A stretch of 64,000 bases of DNA from Euptelea pleiosperma (lineage: Eukaryota; Streptophyta; Magnoliopsida; Ranunculales; Eupteleaceae), in the NCBI GenBank assembly GCA_035048495.1, contig CM068549.1:13611103-13675102 (forward strand), given 5' to 3'. Positions 21,209-33,131 of this stretch are shown here, one piece after another. Under the pieces are notes generated by a model, which was given only the letters and a program-made list of their open reading frames with translations, had not been told where the DNA came from and did no database searches. Position 1 is the stretch's first letter. Each line of letters opens with the position of its first letter. The position numbers and the translations under genes are program-made.

Positions 21209-24128
21209 TTTTCTATTAAATAGGTTGTAAGACGAAAGGTAAAGATAGTTTTTATTCAATAATATTCATGATTTAGCTCTTTTGAGAGTTCTTCTCTATT
21301 TGGTGGATTCCAAGCCTCGAGATATTGACGTTGGTCATATCTTGTTATTGTTTCATGCTGCGTCAAGTTCCATTTTGTCTCTCATTTCTTTGAATAAACT
21401 TAAATATAAAACCTGAATCCCTGATTGTTAGCAAGTTCTCATTCCTATATCTTTATCCTTCCCATCGGGAGTAACTCAATAAACTCTTCTGCAAGTAAAG
21501 AGGAGATCAATCCTTGATCGTTATGAGACCAATCCCTGATCAAATAAATAAGTGGGACCAATCTCTGATTGTTATTATATCAATCTCCGATCAAATAAAT
21601 AAATGGGACCAATCCCTAATCGTTATAAGATCAATCTCTGATCAAATAAATAAGTGGGACCAATTCATGATCGTTATAAGACCAATCTTTGATCAAATAA
21701 ATAAGTCGGACCAATCCCGCACTTCATATAGTATGCAATGAATAATTCAACACTATGTTATCAATTTGGGGAGTATCTTTAAGGATTATGGTATTTAGTT
21801 TTTATTTTTAGGTGATTTTCATCATTTTAATGTGGGTGAATTTTACAACCCACTAAAAGGCTCATTTTAGGTTGGATATGGAATAGATATGAGCCCAAAA
21901 CCTACATATTTCAACTAAGTTTCATTTAAGGTTATTCTAAGCCCAAAAGGTATCTAAATCGGGCTTAAAAGCCCACCCAACAATTATAATTCAATCAATC
22001 ATGTAATTATTTATATTATATTCGTGATTGACCAATTAAATTGTCCAAGATGTCCATTTATGTTTAGTGTCTGTTTGGTATTACATTTGTAATAGTTATT
22101 CAAAATTATCATTATAGGGTTATTTATTGGATGTTTTTGTGTCACTAGGATTTTCGATGTGTCGCGCAACCTTAAAATTTATAATACTCTTATTAGATTA
22201 AGTGTGTTAAATGATTTCAAGATTGTGTCCCTACAAATTTTATTTTAATGTTCAAGCATATAAATGATCCTAAGTATCATAATTTTTTCTAAGTTCATTG
22301 TATACTATCTAAGGGTAATTAAAATATTTAAATTATCTCTCTATAAGTAAATTATAATAATACCATGAATGGAAATTTAGGGTATTACAAACTGACCAGG
22401 CTGGACTGGATTTAATAACATAGTTATTTATAAAAATCATCATTTTGTGACTATTAGATTAATCCGTCGAGTTTATAGTACTGAACCCATATCCATATGA
22501 GTGGGTGACGTTATACTTATTGTGCTTCGTGGCTCACTTATTACATTTTCAGATTTGGCATAATAATGAGGATATATTATATTCGGAAAGGATTGGACAA
22601 GACTCATTTATTTTCCTTAAATTTTATTTATGTTGGAAAGACTTTTAATACTTTTACATTAGGTTTGATTATGCTTTAGTTGTTTACTTAAACTATTTTA
22701 ATGATGGAATGGGTTAGTTCTAAGTTACTAAGATATTAATGAAATTCTATGTTATTCATGTGTCACGCCCCAAATTCCAACTACACGAATCTCGAGGTGT
22801 GCATCGCATGTCTTAAATCCAACGCTTGAATTCAAGACACGCAAGGCTTTCTAACACTCTCATCTAACCCAAGTTATAAAATTAAGGGATAATTTTTTTT
22901 GAATGCGGAGACGCAGATCTACTAAGATATACATCGATACCTAAACAATTTCATTTAACGTGAAGAACTAAATACGTTATAATGAAGTTAACTATTGTCA
23001 ATATATTTCGTAAGTGTTATCGTGATACAATACTGTAGAAAGGTGTGTAATATCAAATGATACATAATTTTTAGCAAACAAGGAAATTGAATAATCTAAG
23101 GATAACTACCTATTCGATCATAATACCGAAATCAACATGCACTGTCGCGTCTGGACATGATCAAATCCATCGATCTAATGTGGACGGTTAGATTTCAGCC
23201 ACTCAATCCGCCTCGTTTGACCTCAATTAATTCAAAATTTAAATTTCAACACCGTTATTTTTTTGTTATTTATGTTATTTTTCCATTTCTCCCTCTGTGC
23301 GTTACAATCCGTTATAATGGAAAAAACGGTAACACCCCAGTCCGTTATACCGTTTGAGTGCCGAAGACACCCAATTTTTGCAAACGCTATTGTTGGAGAG
23401 TGCCGTGGGCACGGGCCATTTACTATGTAACAAAACAGGGAAGTTGTCTCCCCCCCTTATAGGCTTCATAAACAAGGGCCAAGATCTTATCCCCCAACTA
23501 AACGGTGGATCTTAGCCACTCACACCCAATTTTGACAAACGCTTTGTCGAGGAGTGCCGTGGGCACGGGGCACCTACTAGTATTAAACAAATGTGGTACT
23601 CAAAACAGTCCAACTATGTCTTGGGTCCAACGAAGCTCACATGTGGGCCCACATGGCGTAGCCCTAAAAATCATGAAAAAACATTTTTCTCAAAACTGGA
23701 CGAAACTCTACGCAGACATTCTAATAATTAGTTTACATTGTTTGATGAAAGAGAAATGTGAAAAAAAATCCTACAAAGAAAAAAATCGACTAAAAAGCCC
23801 TTTTACAGTTTTCGGGGTTTTACAATCCTTAGGTAGACGTACGTAACAAAAGTCTTTCTAACCTTTAGATCTGAGTACGCCAAATAATGCTCGAGATCCA
23901 CACTTAAAATTAAACGACGAAATTTTCGGAACTCATCTGATCTTCATTGAAGTACTCTGATTTTAATTTTTTTAGGGGCATTGGTCATTCAAGCATTTTT
24001 TTTCATCGGAAGAATTCTGGGCGTTGGATCCTAGCACTTTTCAGCCTACTTAATTCCAACCGTTATATTAGTTTTTGCAAATTTTTTTCATCGAGTGAAT
24101 ATAAATGTTGAATCGTAGCTTCTTTTGA
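21209..24128. other. Spacer with no recognised gene
   Basis: Holds the 51-bp minisatellite (21516-21719). A possible LTR-like start 'tgtcacgccccaaattcc' lies at about 22760, but no matching end was found. A truncated TAACGG MITE fragment sits at about 23236-23357. Two copies of a 'gagtgccgtgggcacggg' block lie near 23397 and 23551. None of the reading frames shows a domain. Confidence 0.5.
21516..21719. repeat. Minisatellite, four units of 51 bp
   Basis: Units start at 21516, 21567, 21618 and 21669, each with 'gatcaaataaataagtggga' and 'gttataagaccaatc' variants. Because 51 is a multiple of three, one frame stays open through the array as a 17-residue peptide repeat (core DQINKWDQ). There is no start context or partner domain, so this is probably not a protein gene. 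Confidence 0.85.
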
Positions 24129-24379
24129 CCCAACAACCGCTTCACTCAAAAAAAAAAAAAATTCAACCCTTCCGTGTGGTCGGGTGCTTATAATAAACTA
24201 ATGGCTATTGGGCTTATTTTATTTTTATTTTTTAAATAAGCCCAATAGACATGTGCTTATAATAAACTAATGGCTATTGGGCTTATTTTTATTTTTATTT
24301 TTTAAATAAGCCCAATAGACAGTTTATTATAAGCACCCGACTACGCGGAAGGGTTTTTTTTGAGTGAAGCAATGGTTGG
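24129..24379. repeat. 250-bp hairpin with internally duplicated stem
   Basis: Outer arms 'cccaacaaccgcttcactc' (24129) and 'gagtgaagcaatggttggg' (24361) are complementary with few mismatches. The next stem is 'cgggtgcttataataaact' against 'agtttattataagcacccg'. Inside, a block reading 'aatggctattgggcttattt' then 'aaataagcccaatag' occurs twice. The element would form a long hairpin if transcribed. Confidence 0.85.
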
Positions 24380-24431
24380 GCTTATTGAGAAATAAAAACT
24401 AATAACTATTCACTACACTATGTTTCTTGGT

Positions 24432-24905
24432 AGACAGAGAAAGGTGGGAAAAACTTTAGATGCAGGGACTTTGGATGCAATCGATGCAGAGGGTTCTCTT
24501 GGCCCTACATGGCTCAGCTTTTTTTGGCCCACTAATCACATGGATGTTTACCCCACCCCTTGGTGGATATGCATACCAAAAATCAGCTTGGTTGATAATT
24601 TATAGCCGTTGGATTAAGTGCCCAAAAATATTCAAAAAAAACATACTTGAATCCAACGGCTACAGTGAATCCTAAAAAAGTGCTATAATCTATGGCTAGA
24701 GAAAATCAATGAGGATGAGTTTTGGTATACAAATCAACCAAGGGGTGGGGTAAACATCCATGCAATTAGTGGGCCCAAAAAATGAGCTATGTAGGGCCAC
24801 AAGACCCCTCTGCATCGACTGCATCCAAAGTCCTCTTCATCTAAATTTTTTCCATAGAGACGTTCTACGCACTGTGGAGGAGCCTTCCTTAGATCGGTAG
24901 GGGGA
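24432..24905. mobile_element. Foldback element t1, left end eroded
   Basis: Arms 'actttggatgcaatcgatgc' and 'gcatcgactgcatccaaagt' are complementary, followed inward by 'ggccctacatggctcag', 'catggatgtttaccccac' and 'accccttgg' with their complements. The centre holds 'agccgttggatt' and 'aatccaacggct'. The better preserved relative is t2 at 26626-27125. Confidence 0.75.
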
Positions 24906-24954
24906 GGGGCCTTTTCAGTTTTCACAACAACGGGGTGTGAGCGAAGGTGTACTT

Positions 24955-25422
24955 ATTTTTGTTAGACGGCAAGGACGAAGACCAACAAACAAGGATGTCA
25001 ACATCCAATGCATTAAGTTTTTGTCGGGTGGTAGATGTCTACTCTTATTCTTGGGAAGAAAAGTCAGTTCCGTGACTTTCGCGTTGGATCACTTCTTTGT
25101 TAGACCTAATAAACAAACAAGAAAGCAGAGCTGTAAAGTCCTGGGCCTCTTACTTTTCTTCCCCGGGCCATCAATGAGGCTACACATGCATCTACCACCC
25201 AACAAAACTAGGGAATTGTGTGCCTTCTTTGGTTATCCCTGTCTATGTCATCTCTTTTCCACAAGAAGAAAATCACAATTCATCTTCAAATTCACACCGA
25301 AACAACAGTTAAGAACTAGTCAAAGACGACCGAAAGAGAGATCGTCGAGCAACTTCATAGACTTCCTTCCTTAAAACAGCCACCCAAAAAAAAAACCTAA
25401 GGCTTTACCTTCAGTAAATTAA
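24955..25422. repeat. Duplicated segment u1, possible captured gene fragment
   Basis: This 470-bp piece follows t1, and its copy u2 (27422-27880) follows t2 with few mismatches. It has higher complexity than the surrounding repeats and an open frame of 145 codons (24937-25374) with no domain I recognise. In u2 the frame is broken by a 7-base difference near 27597. It could be leader DNA of an unrelated gene caught in the duplication. Confidence 0.35.
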
Positions 25423-26592
25423 AGTTTTCTACTCGATTAGTTCCATGTGTCATTTCTATGTCGTTTTAGGTGTCAAATGTCCTTTTCGACCAAGTTCAAA
25501 TGCAGAGGAATAGTAATATACACCTTAGTTTAAAATACGGCCGTTATATCGGATTCGAACCTCCCCGTTGTGTTACGAACCGTTAAAATGCTGAAAAAAT
25601 AACGCCCATTGTTTTCCGTTATTTTTCTGTTATAACGAATCTGGAAATTTTTGTGAAAAATAAATCCTTTATTTTCTGTTATTTTTTATTTTTTCCTGTA
25701 TTTTCCGTTGTTTTCAATTTTTTGAGAATTTGAAATTCAAATTCGAAATTTTAAAATTTTAAAATTTGAATTTGAGCGGCATTTTCTCTATTATTTTTCA
25801 TTATTTCCATTAGTTTCTGTTATTTTTCATTATCTCCGTTATTTTCCATTTTTGCCCCTGAGCGTTACAATTCGTTATAACAGCAAAAAATGGTAACGCC
25901 CCTAGTCCGTTACACTATTATAATGGCCCCTTTTAAACCTTGATATACACCTTCAAAATTTTTTGAGAAATAACGGTAGAACACAAACATAAGATTGGCA
26001 AAAATTGGGCCCATCAGGTAACCATTGATTAACATTGAACCTCCTCTATCAACACGATTGATTAACTTTGAGACCTCTAGTTGATGTCCCCATCCTTGTT
26101 AGCAATTCGATACGGGGAAAATTTTAGTTTTATTCGATTTTGGAATTTGAAAATCTGGTCAAAAATTCACTGACCAGCAAATATGCGGCATGCGGTTTAT
26201 ACGCATTTTATACGTCTCACTTTAAAAATTCTGAAACCAAAAATTGGGGACATTTTGAAAGGGAGTCAATATATTCAATAACATAGTTACCTTATTAATA
26301 TAGTAACCAAAAATTTGGTACATGTTGAAATGGAGTCAATATACAACTTGAGTTTAGCCAACAAATAAGCACGTTTTGTTCTAATTATTTTTTATCTTTG
26401 GCTAAAAAAATATAGGGACTTGGTGCATCATTTTATTGGGACGAATAAAACACGTTCAATTCGTTTGGGCCTGAAAATTTTCGTATTTTTTTGAATTATT
26501 CAAATATCTGGACAAATGAAAACAACATAAAATTCACAAATAAAAATTCCTTGTTTCCTTTAAAATTTCTTGTAACAACCTTGGAATGAAAG
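25423..26592. repeat. Duplicated unit r2, truncated
   Basis: Begins 'agttttctactcgattagtt' and contains the first hAT-like MITE and the 'attgggcccatcagg' block. It stops at 'ggaatgaaagataacc', where foldback t2 follows, so the second half seen in r1, r3 and r4 is missing. It lacks the 290-bp insertion of r1 and r4. Confidence 0.75.
25524..25942. mobile_element. hAT-like MITE in r2 with perfect ATATACAC TSD
   Basis: Runs from CTTAGTTTAAAATACGG to CCTTTTAAACCTTG and is flanked by ATATACAC at 25516-25523 and 25943-25950. It is of the TAACGG type, with many TTATTTTCCGTT pieces. Confidence 0.85.
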
Positions 26593-26625
26593 ATAACCAC
26601 TCCAAGCAAATCAGCCACTCCACAT

Positions 26626-27125
26626 TACGATCTAAGGAAGGCCCTCCACATTACGTAGAACGTCTCTGTGGAAAAAATTTAGATGCAGAGGACTTTGGAT
26701 GCAGTCGATGCAAAGGGGCCTAGTGGCCCTACATAGCTCATTTTTGGGGCCCACTAATCGCATGGATGTTTACCCCACCCCTTGGAAGATATGCATACCA
26801 AAAATCAGCTTGGTCGATAATTTATAGCCGTTGGATTAAGTGCCCAAAAATATTCAAAAAAAATATACTTGAATCCAATGGCTACAGTGAATCCTTAAAA
26901 AGTGCTATAATCTATGGCTAGAGAAAATCAATGAGGATGATTTTTGATATACATATCATCCAAGGGGTGGGGTAAACATCCATGCAGTTAGTGGGCCCCA
27001 AAAATGAGCTATGTAGGGCTCGAGACCCCTCTGCATCGACTGCATCCAAAGTCCTCTGCATGTAATTTTTTTCCACTAAGACGTTCTGCTTAATGTGGAG
27101 GGGCCTTCCTTAGATCGGCAGGTGG
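26626..27125. mobile_element. Foldback element t2 with arms of about 190 bp
   Basis: The left arm starts 'gatctaaggaaggccctcc' and the right arm ends with its complement 'ggaggggccttccttagatc'. Pairing continues through 'agaacgtct', 'tgcagaggactttggatgca', 'gccctacatagctcattttt', 'catggatgtttaccccac' and 'gatatgcatacc'. Only about 120 bases separate the arms. It has no coding capacity. The family phrases overlap with family M, so the two may be related. Confidence 0.85.
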
Positions 27126-27421
27126 AGGGGCCTTTTCAGTTTTCACATTAGCGGGGTGTGAGGGAAGAGTAAAACTTCGATGACAAGGCTCTGTCTACTG
27201 ATGACAGGGCCTTGGCATCGATGGAGATGATAGGGCAGCAGATCCCGGCACGTGGATTTTGTACCTGTGGACCACCTCGGCTTCACCACCCACGTACATA
27301 GGTGAGTGTTTTGGAAAAAAGCACTCTAGTACTCACCTGGGTACGTGTGTGGCGAAGCCAATGTGGTCAGTCTGTACAAATTCCACGCCGAGATCTGTTG
27401 CCGGTCATCAAAGTTTTATTT

Positions 27422-27880
27422 ATTTTTGTTAGACGACAAGGATGAAGACCATCAAACAAGGGTGTCAACGTCCAATGCATTAAGTTTTTGTCGAGTGGTA
27501 GATTTGTACTCTTATTCTTGGGAAGAAAAGTCAGTTCCGTGACTTACGCGTCGGATCACTTCTTTGTTAGACCTAATAAACAAACAAGAAAGCAGAAGTC
27601 CTGGGCCTCTTACTTTTCTTCCCCCGGCCATCAATGAGGCTACACATGCATCTACCACCCAACAAAACTAGGGAACTGTGTGCCTTCTTTGGTTATCCCT
27701 GTCTATGTCATCTCTTTTCCACAAGAAGAAAATCAGAATTCATCTTCAATTTCACACCGAAACAACAGTTAAGAACTAGTCAAAGACGACCGAAAGAGAG
27801 ATCGTCGAGCAACTTCATAGACTTCGATCCTTAAAACAGCCACCCAAAAAAAAACCTAAGGCTTTACCTTCAGTAAAGTT
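27422..27880. repeat. Duplicated segment u2
   Basis: Second copy of u1: 'caatgcattaagtttttgtc', 'gttagacctaataaacaaac' and 'gaggctacacatgcatctac' are shared. Its reading frame is interrupted relative to u1, arguing against a conserved protein. Confidence 0.6.
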
Positions 27881-30800
27881 TTCTACTCGATTAGTTCCAT
27901 GTGTCATTTCTATGTCGTTTTAGGTGTCAAATGTCCTTTTCCACCAAGTTCAAATGCAAAGGAATAGTAATATACACCGTAGTTTAAAATACAGCCGTTA
28001 TATCGGATTCGAACCTCCCCGTTGTGTTACGGACCGTTAAAATGCTGATAAAATAACGGTCGTTATTTTCCATTATTTTTCTTTTATAACGAATTTGGAA
28101 ATTTTTGTGAAAAGTAAATCCGTCATTTTCTGTTATTTTTTCTTTTTTCCTGTATTTTTCGTTGTTTTCAATTTTTTGAGAATTCAAATTTGAATTCGAA
28201 ATTTTAAAATTTGAATTTCAGCGGCATTTTCTCTGCTATTTTTCATTATTTCCATTATTTTCTGTTATTTTTCATTATCTCCGTTATTTTCCTGTTATTT
28301 TCCATTTTTGCCCCTGAACGTTACGATTCGTTATAACAACAAAAAATGGTAACGCCCCAGTCCGTTACACCGTTATAATGGCCCCTTTTAAACCTTGATA
28401 TACACCTTCAAAATTGTTTGAGAAATAACGGTAGAACACAAACATAAGGTTGACAAAAATTGGGCCCATCAGGTAACCATTGATTAACATTGAACCTCCT
28501 CTATCAGCACGATTGATTAACTTTGAGACTTCTAGTTGATGTCCCCATCCTTGTTAGCAATTCTATACGGGGAAAGTTTTAGTTTTATTTGATTTTGGAT
28601 TTTGAAAATCCGGTAAAAAATTCATTGAACAGCAAATATGCGGCATGCGGTTTATACACGTTTTATACGTCTCACTTTAAAAATTCTGAAACCAAAAATT
28701 GGGGACATTTTGAAAGGGAGTCAATATATTTAATAACATAGTTACCTTAGTAATATAGTTACCAAAAATTTGGTACATGTTGAAATGAAGTCAATATACA
28801 ACTTGAGTTGAGTCAACAAATAAGCACGTTTTGTACTAATTATTTTTTATCTTTGGCTAAAAAAATATAGGGACTTGGTGCGTCGTTTTGTTGGGACGAA
28901 TAAAACACGTTCAATTCGTTTGGGCCTGAAAATTTTCGAATTATTCAAATATCTGGACAAATGAAAACAACATAAAATTCATGAATTAAAATTCCTTGTT
29001 TCCTTTAAAATTCCTTGTAACAACCCTGGAATGAAAGGAAACAAGTAAAGTGAGCAAAACCCACTAAAGTCACACCTGAAATCCCCTAAAAAAATATCAA
29101 AACCAGATATCATTTGAGATAAATGTGTGCTTGGTCATTTGGGTATGCCATTTTCAGACAGCCATGTAAACCTCATCTGTGAAGAAGATGGGCTAAAAAG
29201 AAATAGGAGCTAGTGAGAGGGAGATGGTCAGACTGAACTGGCGGATCTGCAGAAATCCTTCCTTCTTTTCTATAGGTTGTCACCTCTAAGGTTCTAAATT
29301 GTCCATTATAACATTATAAGGGTCACTTGACGTTGCTGTTAGGACCAACCACATTAGTCACATCTAAAGTAAAAAAAATGGTCAAACTTATTTTTCCTTA
29401 TTAATTTTTTTTCAAAATAACCTCTATAATGGTAAAAAAATTGTTTTTCCAAAAAATAATGGCCATTATATCCGTCATAACGGTAACCCGTTTTTTTGGA
29501 TTAGGGCATTATTTTTTAAATAACATAACTGGTTGGGCAAAAACGATTAGTTTGTTCTCTCTCCCGCCTTTTCGTTAACCAACTTCTAGTTTTTTTTTCC
29601 TGTTGTTTCTACCACAAATATATGTGTGGCTGAAAAGCTAGCATTAATGTATGCCTTATAGCTCACGCTTCCATTTGGACTTTGATGTGTAACTTTGGAC
29701 GAATTTTGAGAAATGCTAGTAGTGGGTCTAACACGGCTAGAATTTGATGTATAAATTTGGACATGTTTTGAAAAATTCAAGTAGTGGGTCTAATTCGTTT
29801 AGACATTTAAATTTCGGCCTACTTTGCGAAAATGCTTTAAATTTATTGTGTGAGGCAATATAATAGCGGGTCCAATGCATTTAGACTTTGATGTGTAAAT
29901 TTGGACCTACACCAAGAGTGCTCATTTACACAGTAGACGAGACTTAAAAGCAGAAAAGATAAGATGAAGCAAGTTTAAAGGATACATGGCAAATTAGCAC
30001 ACTTGTGTACAAGATCTTAATTCTTAAAATTCAAATGTGTCACTGTGTGATAATATATGTAATAGTGAGTCCAAAGCATTTTTGGACTTCGATGTGTAAT
30101 TCCACCTACTTTTAGAAAAGTCTTTAAAATTCAGATGTGTCATTGTGTGATAATGCAGTAGCGGGTCCAACGCGTTTGGGCTTTAACATCCATACGGTCA
30201 GTGGTTTCTAAGAATGTGCCATGTGGCTCAAATTGTGGTCCTTCTTAAATTATTGCATTTCATCACGGATTCAATCCAATGGGGTAGCACTAATCAAATT
30301 GATTTACTTAATGGGTCCCCGCTGAAGATCTTATTTGAAAATGCAAGTACCCAGAAGGGTTCCTGATCAGGATCCACCAACAATATATCCAGTAAAAAAC
30401 AAGAGAGAGAGAGAGAGAGGAAAAAAATTTGGGGAGTGAACATGTGCACAATTCTGCAAAACTCACCTGCAAACAAAAACTCAACCCGATTAAAAATATT
30501 TTATTATTTGTTATATGAATTAAAATTTTGTAAGTTTTTATTTCTTTAGCTCAATTATATTTTCAATGTTAGGTCACCCGATTTAATCCGATATATAAAC
30601 TCTGATTGCTTATTAAATTGGGTCTAAATCAAGGTATTGGGCAAGGTTTAAAAGGGACCGTTATGACGGTATAATGGGCGTTACCATATTTTTCGTTATA
30701 ACGGATTGTAAAGCACAAGGGGCAAAAATGGAAAATAATTGAATAATGAAAACATAACGAAAATAATTGAATAATGAAAAAATAATGGAAAACAACATAA

Positions 30801-30900
30801 AACATGGCCAATTCAAATTTCAAAATTTGAATAAAATTTATTACGAAAAATAGCGGACGTATTTTTAACAATTTTTCTTCAGAAAATAACGGTCATTATA
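27878..30900. repeat. Duplicated unit r3
   Basis: Same order as r1, but without the 290-bp insertion: first hAT-like MITE (27978-28397), 'ggaaacaagtaaagtgagca', eroded second MITE (29287-29555), degenerate 'agtgggtcta' repeats, a family-M fragment (about 30185-30240) and a truncated MITE from 30642. No gene is visible. Confidence 0.75.
27978..28397. mobile_element. hAT-like MITE in r3 with perfect ATATACAC TSD
   Basis: Starts CGTAGTTTAAAATAC, ends TTTTAAACCTTG, and is flanked by ATATACAC at 27970-27977 and 28398-28405. It is orthologous to the copies in r1, r2 and r4. Confidence 0.85.
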
Positions 30901-30930
30901 TCCATTATAACTTAAAAATAACGAAAAAAA
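30642..30930. mobile_element. Truncated hAT-like MITE
   Basis: Starts CAAGGTTTAAAAGGG with TAACGG-type motifs; the right terminus is not present. It corresponds to the element starting at 36557 in the r4 context. Confidence 0.5.
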
Positions 30931-31629
30931 AATTTTCTTCTGAATTTTCAAACTTTTTTCTGAATTTTCTTCCTCATTTCAACTCTCCATTTTACTGTTT
31001 CGTATGAATTTCCATTCTTTTCCTATATATGCAAATTAACAATTATAATTTTCTTCTGCGTATAAATGCCACATGTAACCTAATGTGCCACACTTATAAC
31101 ATACAGAAACTAGAAAGAAAAATGTGCCATCATGCATTCTGATGGTTGACTAAGCATTGTATGAATACTAAGGTGTTGGATGGCGCATTGGATAATAGTG
31201 CATCCGATGGTTCTCAATTATTTTCGGACTGGGATTTGCCGATCGAGCTAAAAAACTCTGATTAATACACTCTTACAGTCTAAATTGTGTGTTTCGACGA
31301 GACCTGTCCATCCGTACCGTCGTATTTATCAAAAATTTTGTATTTTCCATTTTGAATTAGTAGATTCTATATGTATCATACAAGAAAGGTTTGAATGGTC
31401 GGAAAGAGTTACGGATCCTACACATACCTAAGGGTCGATCGGCTTCGATCAAGATATTTGGATTTTTCAACTCTATGAATGACGCTCGATCCCAGAGTTG
31501 ATTAGATCAGTACGAAATTTGAGAAAACTTACACATCAGATTGTTTTTGGTAATTATACAAAATTCCTAAGTTATTCTGGATAGTATTATCGGGCTCTAT
31601 TGGGGGTTCTAGATGGAGGGCTATCCTAA
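30931..31629. other. Gene-free stretch
   Basis: No repeat partner inside the window and no domain in any frame. It includes 'cgatcgagctaaaaa' and several 'gatcga/gatcgg' phrases. I see nothing to annotate. Confidence 0.45.
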
Positions 31630-31744
31630 GGTAATGGCCGTTATCCAAAAATAACAGATGACATTTTGTTATAACTGCCATTTTTAAAATAATGGCCGTT
31701 ATTTTAAAATAACTAAGGGGCGGAGCATGCGTTGCACATGAGTA

Positions 31745-32010
31745 ATCAATGGTGCCACATCAACATTGATGACGGACCACAGTATGAGCCACATGGCACA
31801 CTCTTAGAGACCACTGACTATATGGATGTTTGACGGTACCCATCCCTAGACAGACTTACCTACCATAATTCAACCTGATTAGTAATTTTTGTCCCTTGAA
31901 TTAGAGTCTTTTCCATGGTTTATTTTTAACTGTGGATTTGGAGCAATATTTGGGTTTTCAGATCAAAAGGTTAGAAATCACTAATTAGGCTGATTTTTGG
32001 TTTGTAGGTC
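31745..32010. mobile_element. Family-M MITE, right arm replaced
   Basis: Left arm 'gacggaccacagtatgagcc' with a mutated G-box (cacatg), 'gatgtttgac', centre 'aaatcactaattagg'; then 'ctgatttttggtttgtaggt' runs directly into a hAT-like MITE at 32011. The complementary right arm is missing. Confidence 0.55.
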
Positions 32011-32420
32011 CAAGGTTTAAAGGAGGCCGTTTTAATGATTAAACGGACTGGGGGCGTTACTGTTTTTACCGTTTAAATGGTCGTTAAAACGGATTGAAAC
32101 GACCAGGGGCAAAAATGGAAAAAATAGAATTAAATGGATTTTAAAGGTTTTAACGATTTTAACGGAAAAAATGGCGCTGAAATTCAAATTTTGAAATTTG
32201 AAAAAAAAGAGAAAAAAGGAATTTAACGGATTTTAATGGGAAATTAAACGGATTTTAACGGAATTAAACGGATTTAACGGTCATTCAAAATTAAACGACT
32301 GTTTAAATGATTTTAACGGCCGTTTAAACGGTTTTAACTGCCATTAAAACAAAAACCGATAAAACGTGTTTAAACGGTTTTAACGGAAACGGGCTTGGGG
32401 CGTTACCGTTCAAACGGCCG
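32011..32420. mobile_element. hAT-like MITE, AAACGG subfamily, right end lost
   Basis: Begins CAAGGTTTAAAGGAGG and is dense in AAACGG/CCGTTT, including 'cgtgtttaaacgg'. It stops at 'caaacggccg' before another family-M fragment (about 32421-32610), so the right terminus and target duplication are gone. Confidence 0.65.
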
Positions 32421-32691
32421 TGTATAGATGTATGGCCCATCCTTAGGTGGACCTAAATAAAAATATCAGTCTGATTAATGATTATTAAGGATTTGATTGG
32501 AGTGGTTATCATTGATTGATTTTTAACCATAGATTTTGAGTATTATTTGGGGTACTCAGATCCAAAGGTTGGAAATCACTAATCAGCCTGTCTTTGGTAC
32601 ATAGGTCCACAAGTAGCATAAGCATTTAATTGTCAGGCGTGGGTGGCAACCCCTATTGTTGTTGCTTTATAATAGTATATATAGATGACCT

Positions 32692-33131
32692 CATGGTTTT
32701 AAAAACGGCCGTTTAAAGTGTAACGCCCCAAGCCTGTTTCCGTTAAAACCGTTTAAACACGTTTTAACGGTTTTGAAAAAATGGCTGTTTTTTTGTTTTA
32801 ATGGCCGTTAAAATCGTTTAAACAGCCGTTTAATTCTGAAAATTTTTGTGAAAAAAATGACCGTTAACTCGGTTTAATTCCGTTAAAATCCGTTTAATTT
32901 CTGTTAAAATCTGTTAAATTCCGCTTTTAATTTTCAAATTTCAAAATTTCAGTGCCATTTTTTTCATTTTAATCTGTTAAAATCGTTAAAACCCGTTAAA
33001 ATCCGTTTAATTCTATTTTTTCTCATTTTTTTCTATTTTTGCCCCTGGCCGTTCCAATCGGTTTTAATGGCCATTTAAACGGTAACGCCCCCAGTCCGTT
33101 TAACCATTAAAACGGCCTCTTTTAAACCTTG
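32692..33131. mobile_element. Full-length hAT-like MITE with perfect GATGACCT TSD
   Basis: This 440-bp element is in the opposite orientation to its neighbour at 32011. It begins CATGGTTTTAAAAACGGCCG and ends CTTTTAAACCTTG. The flanks are GATGACCT at 32684-32691 and at 33132-33139, a perfect 8-bp duplication. It is the clearest copy for defining the family's ends, and it has no coding capacity. Confidence 0.9.

Noticed and set aside
22760..22800. 'tgtcacgcccc' as the start of an LTR
   Set aside because: Common plant LTR opening, but no matching end, primer site or second LTR could be located.
24937..25374. 145-codon open frame as a real gene
   Set aside because: No domain is recognised, its duplicate at 27345-27834 is frameshifted, and flanks are transposon-derived.
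25545..25560. GGTTCGAATCC on the minus strand, a match to the Pol III B box (also about 28007)
   Set aside because: It lies inside the TAACGG MITE, is mutated in other copies, and no A box or tRNA fold is present.
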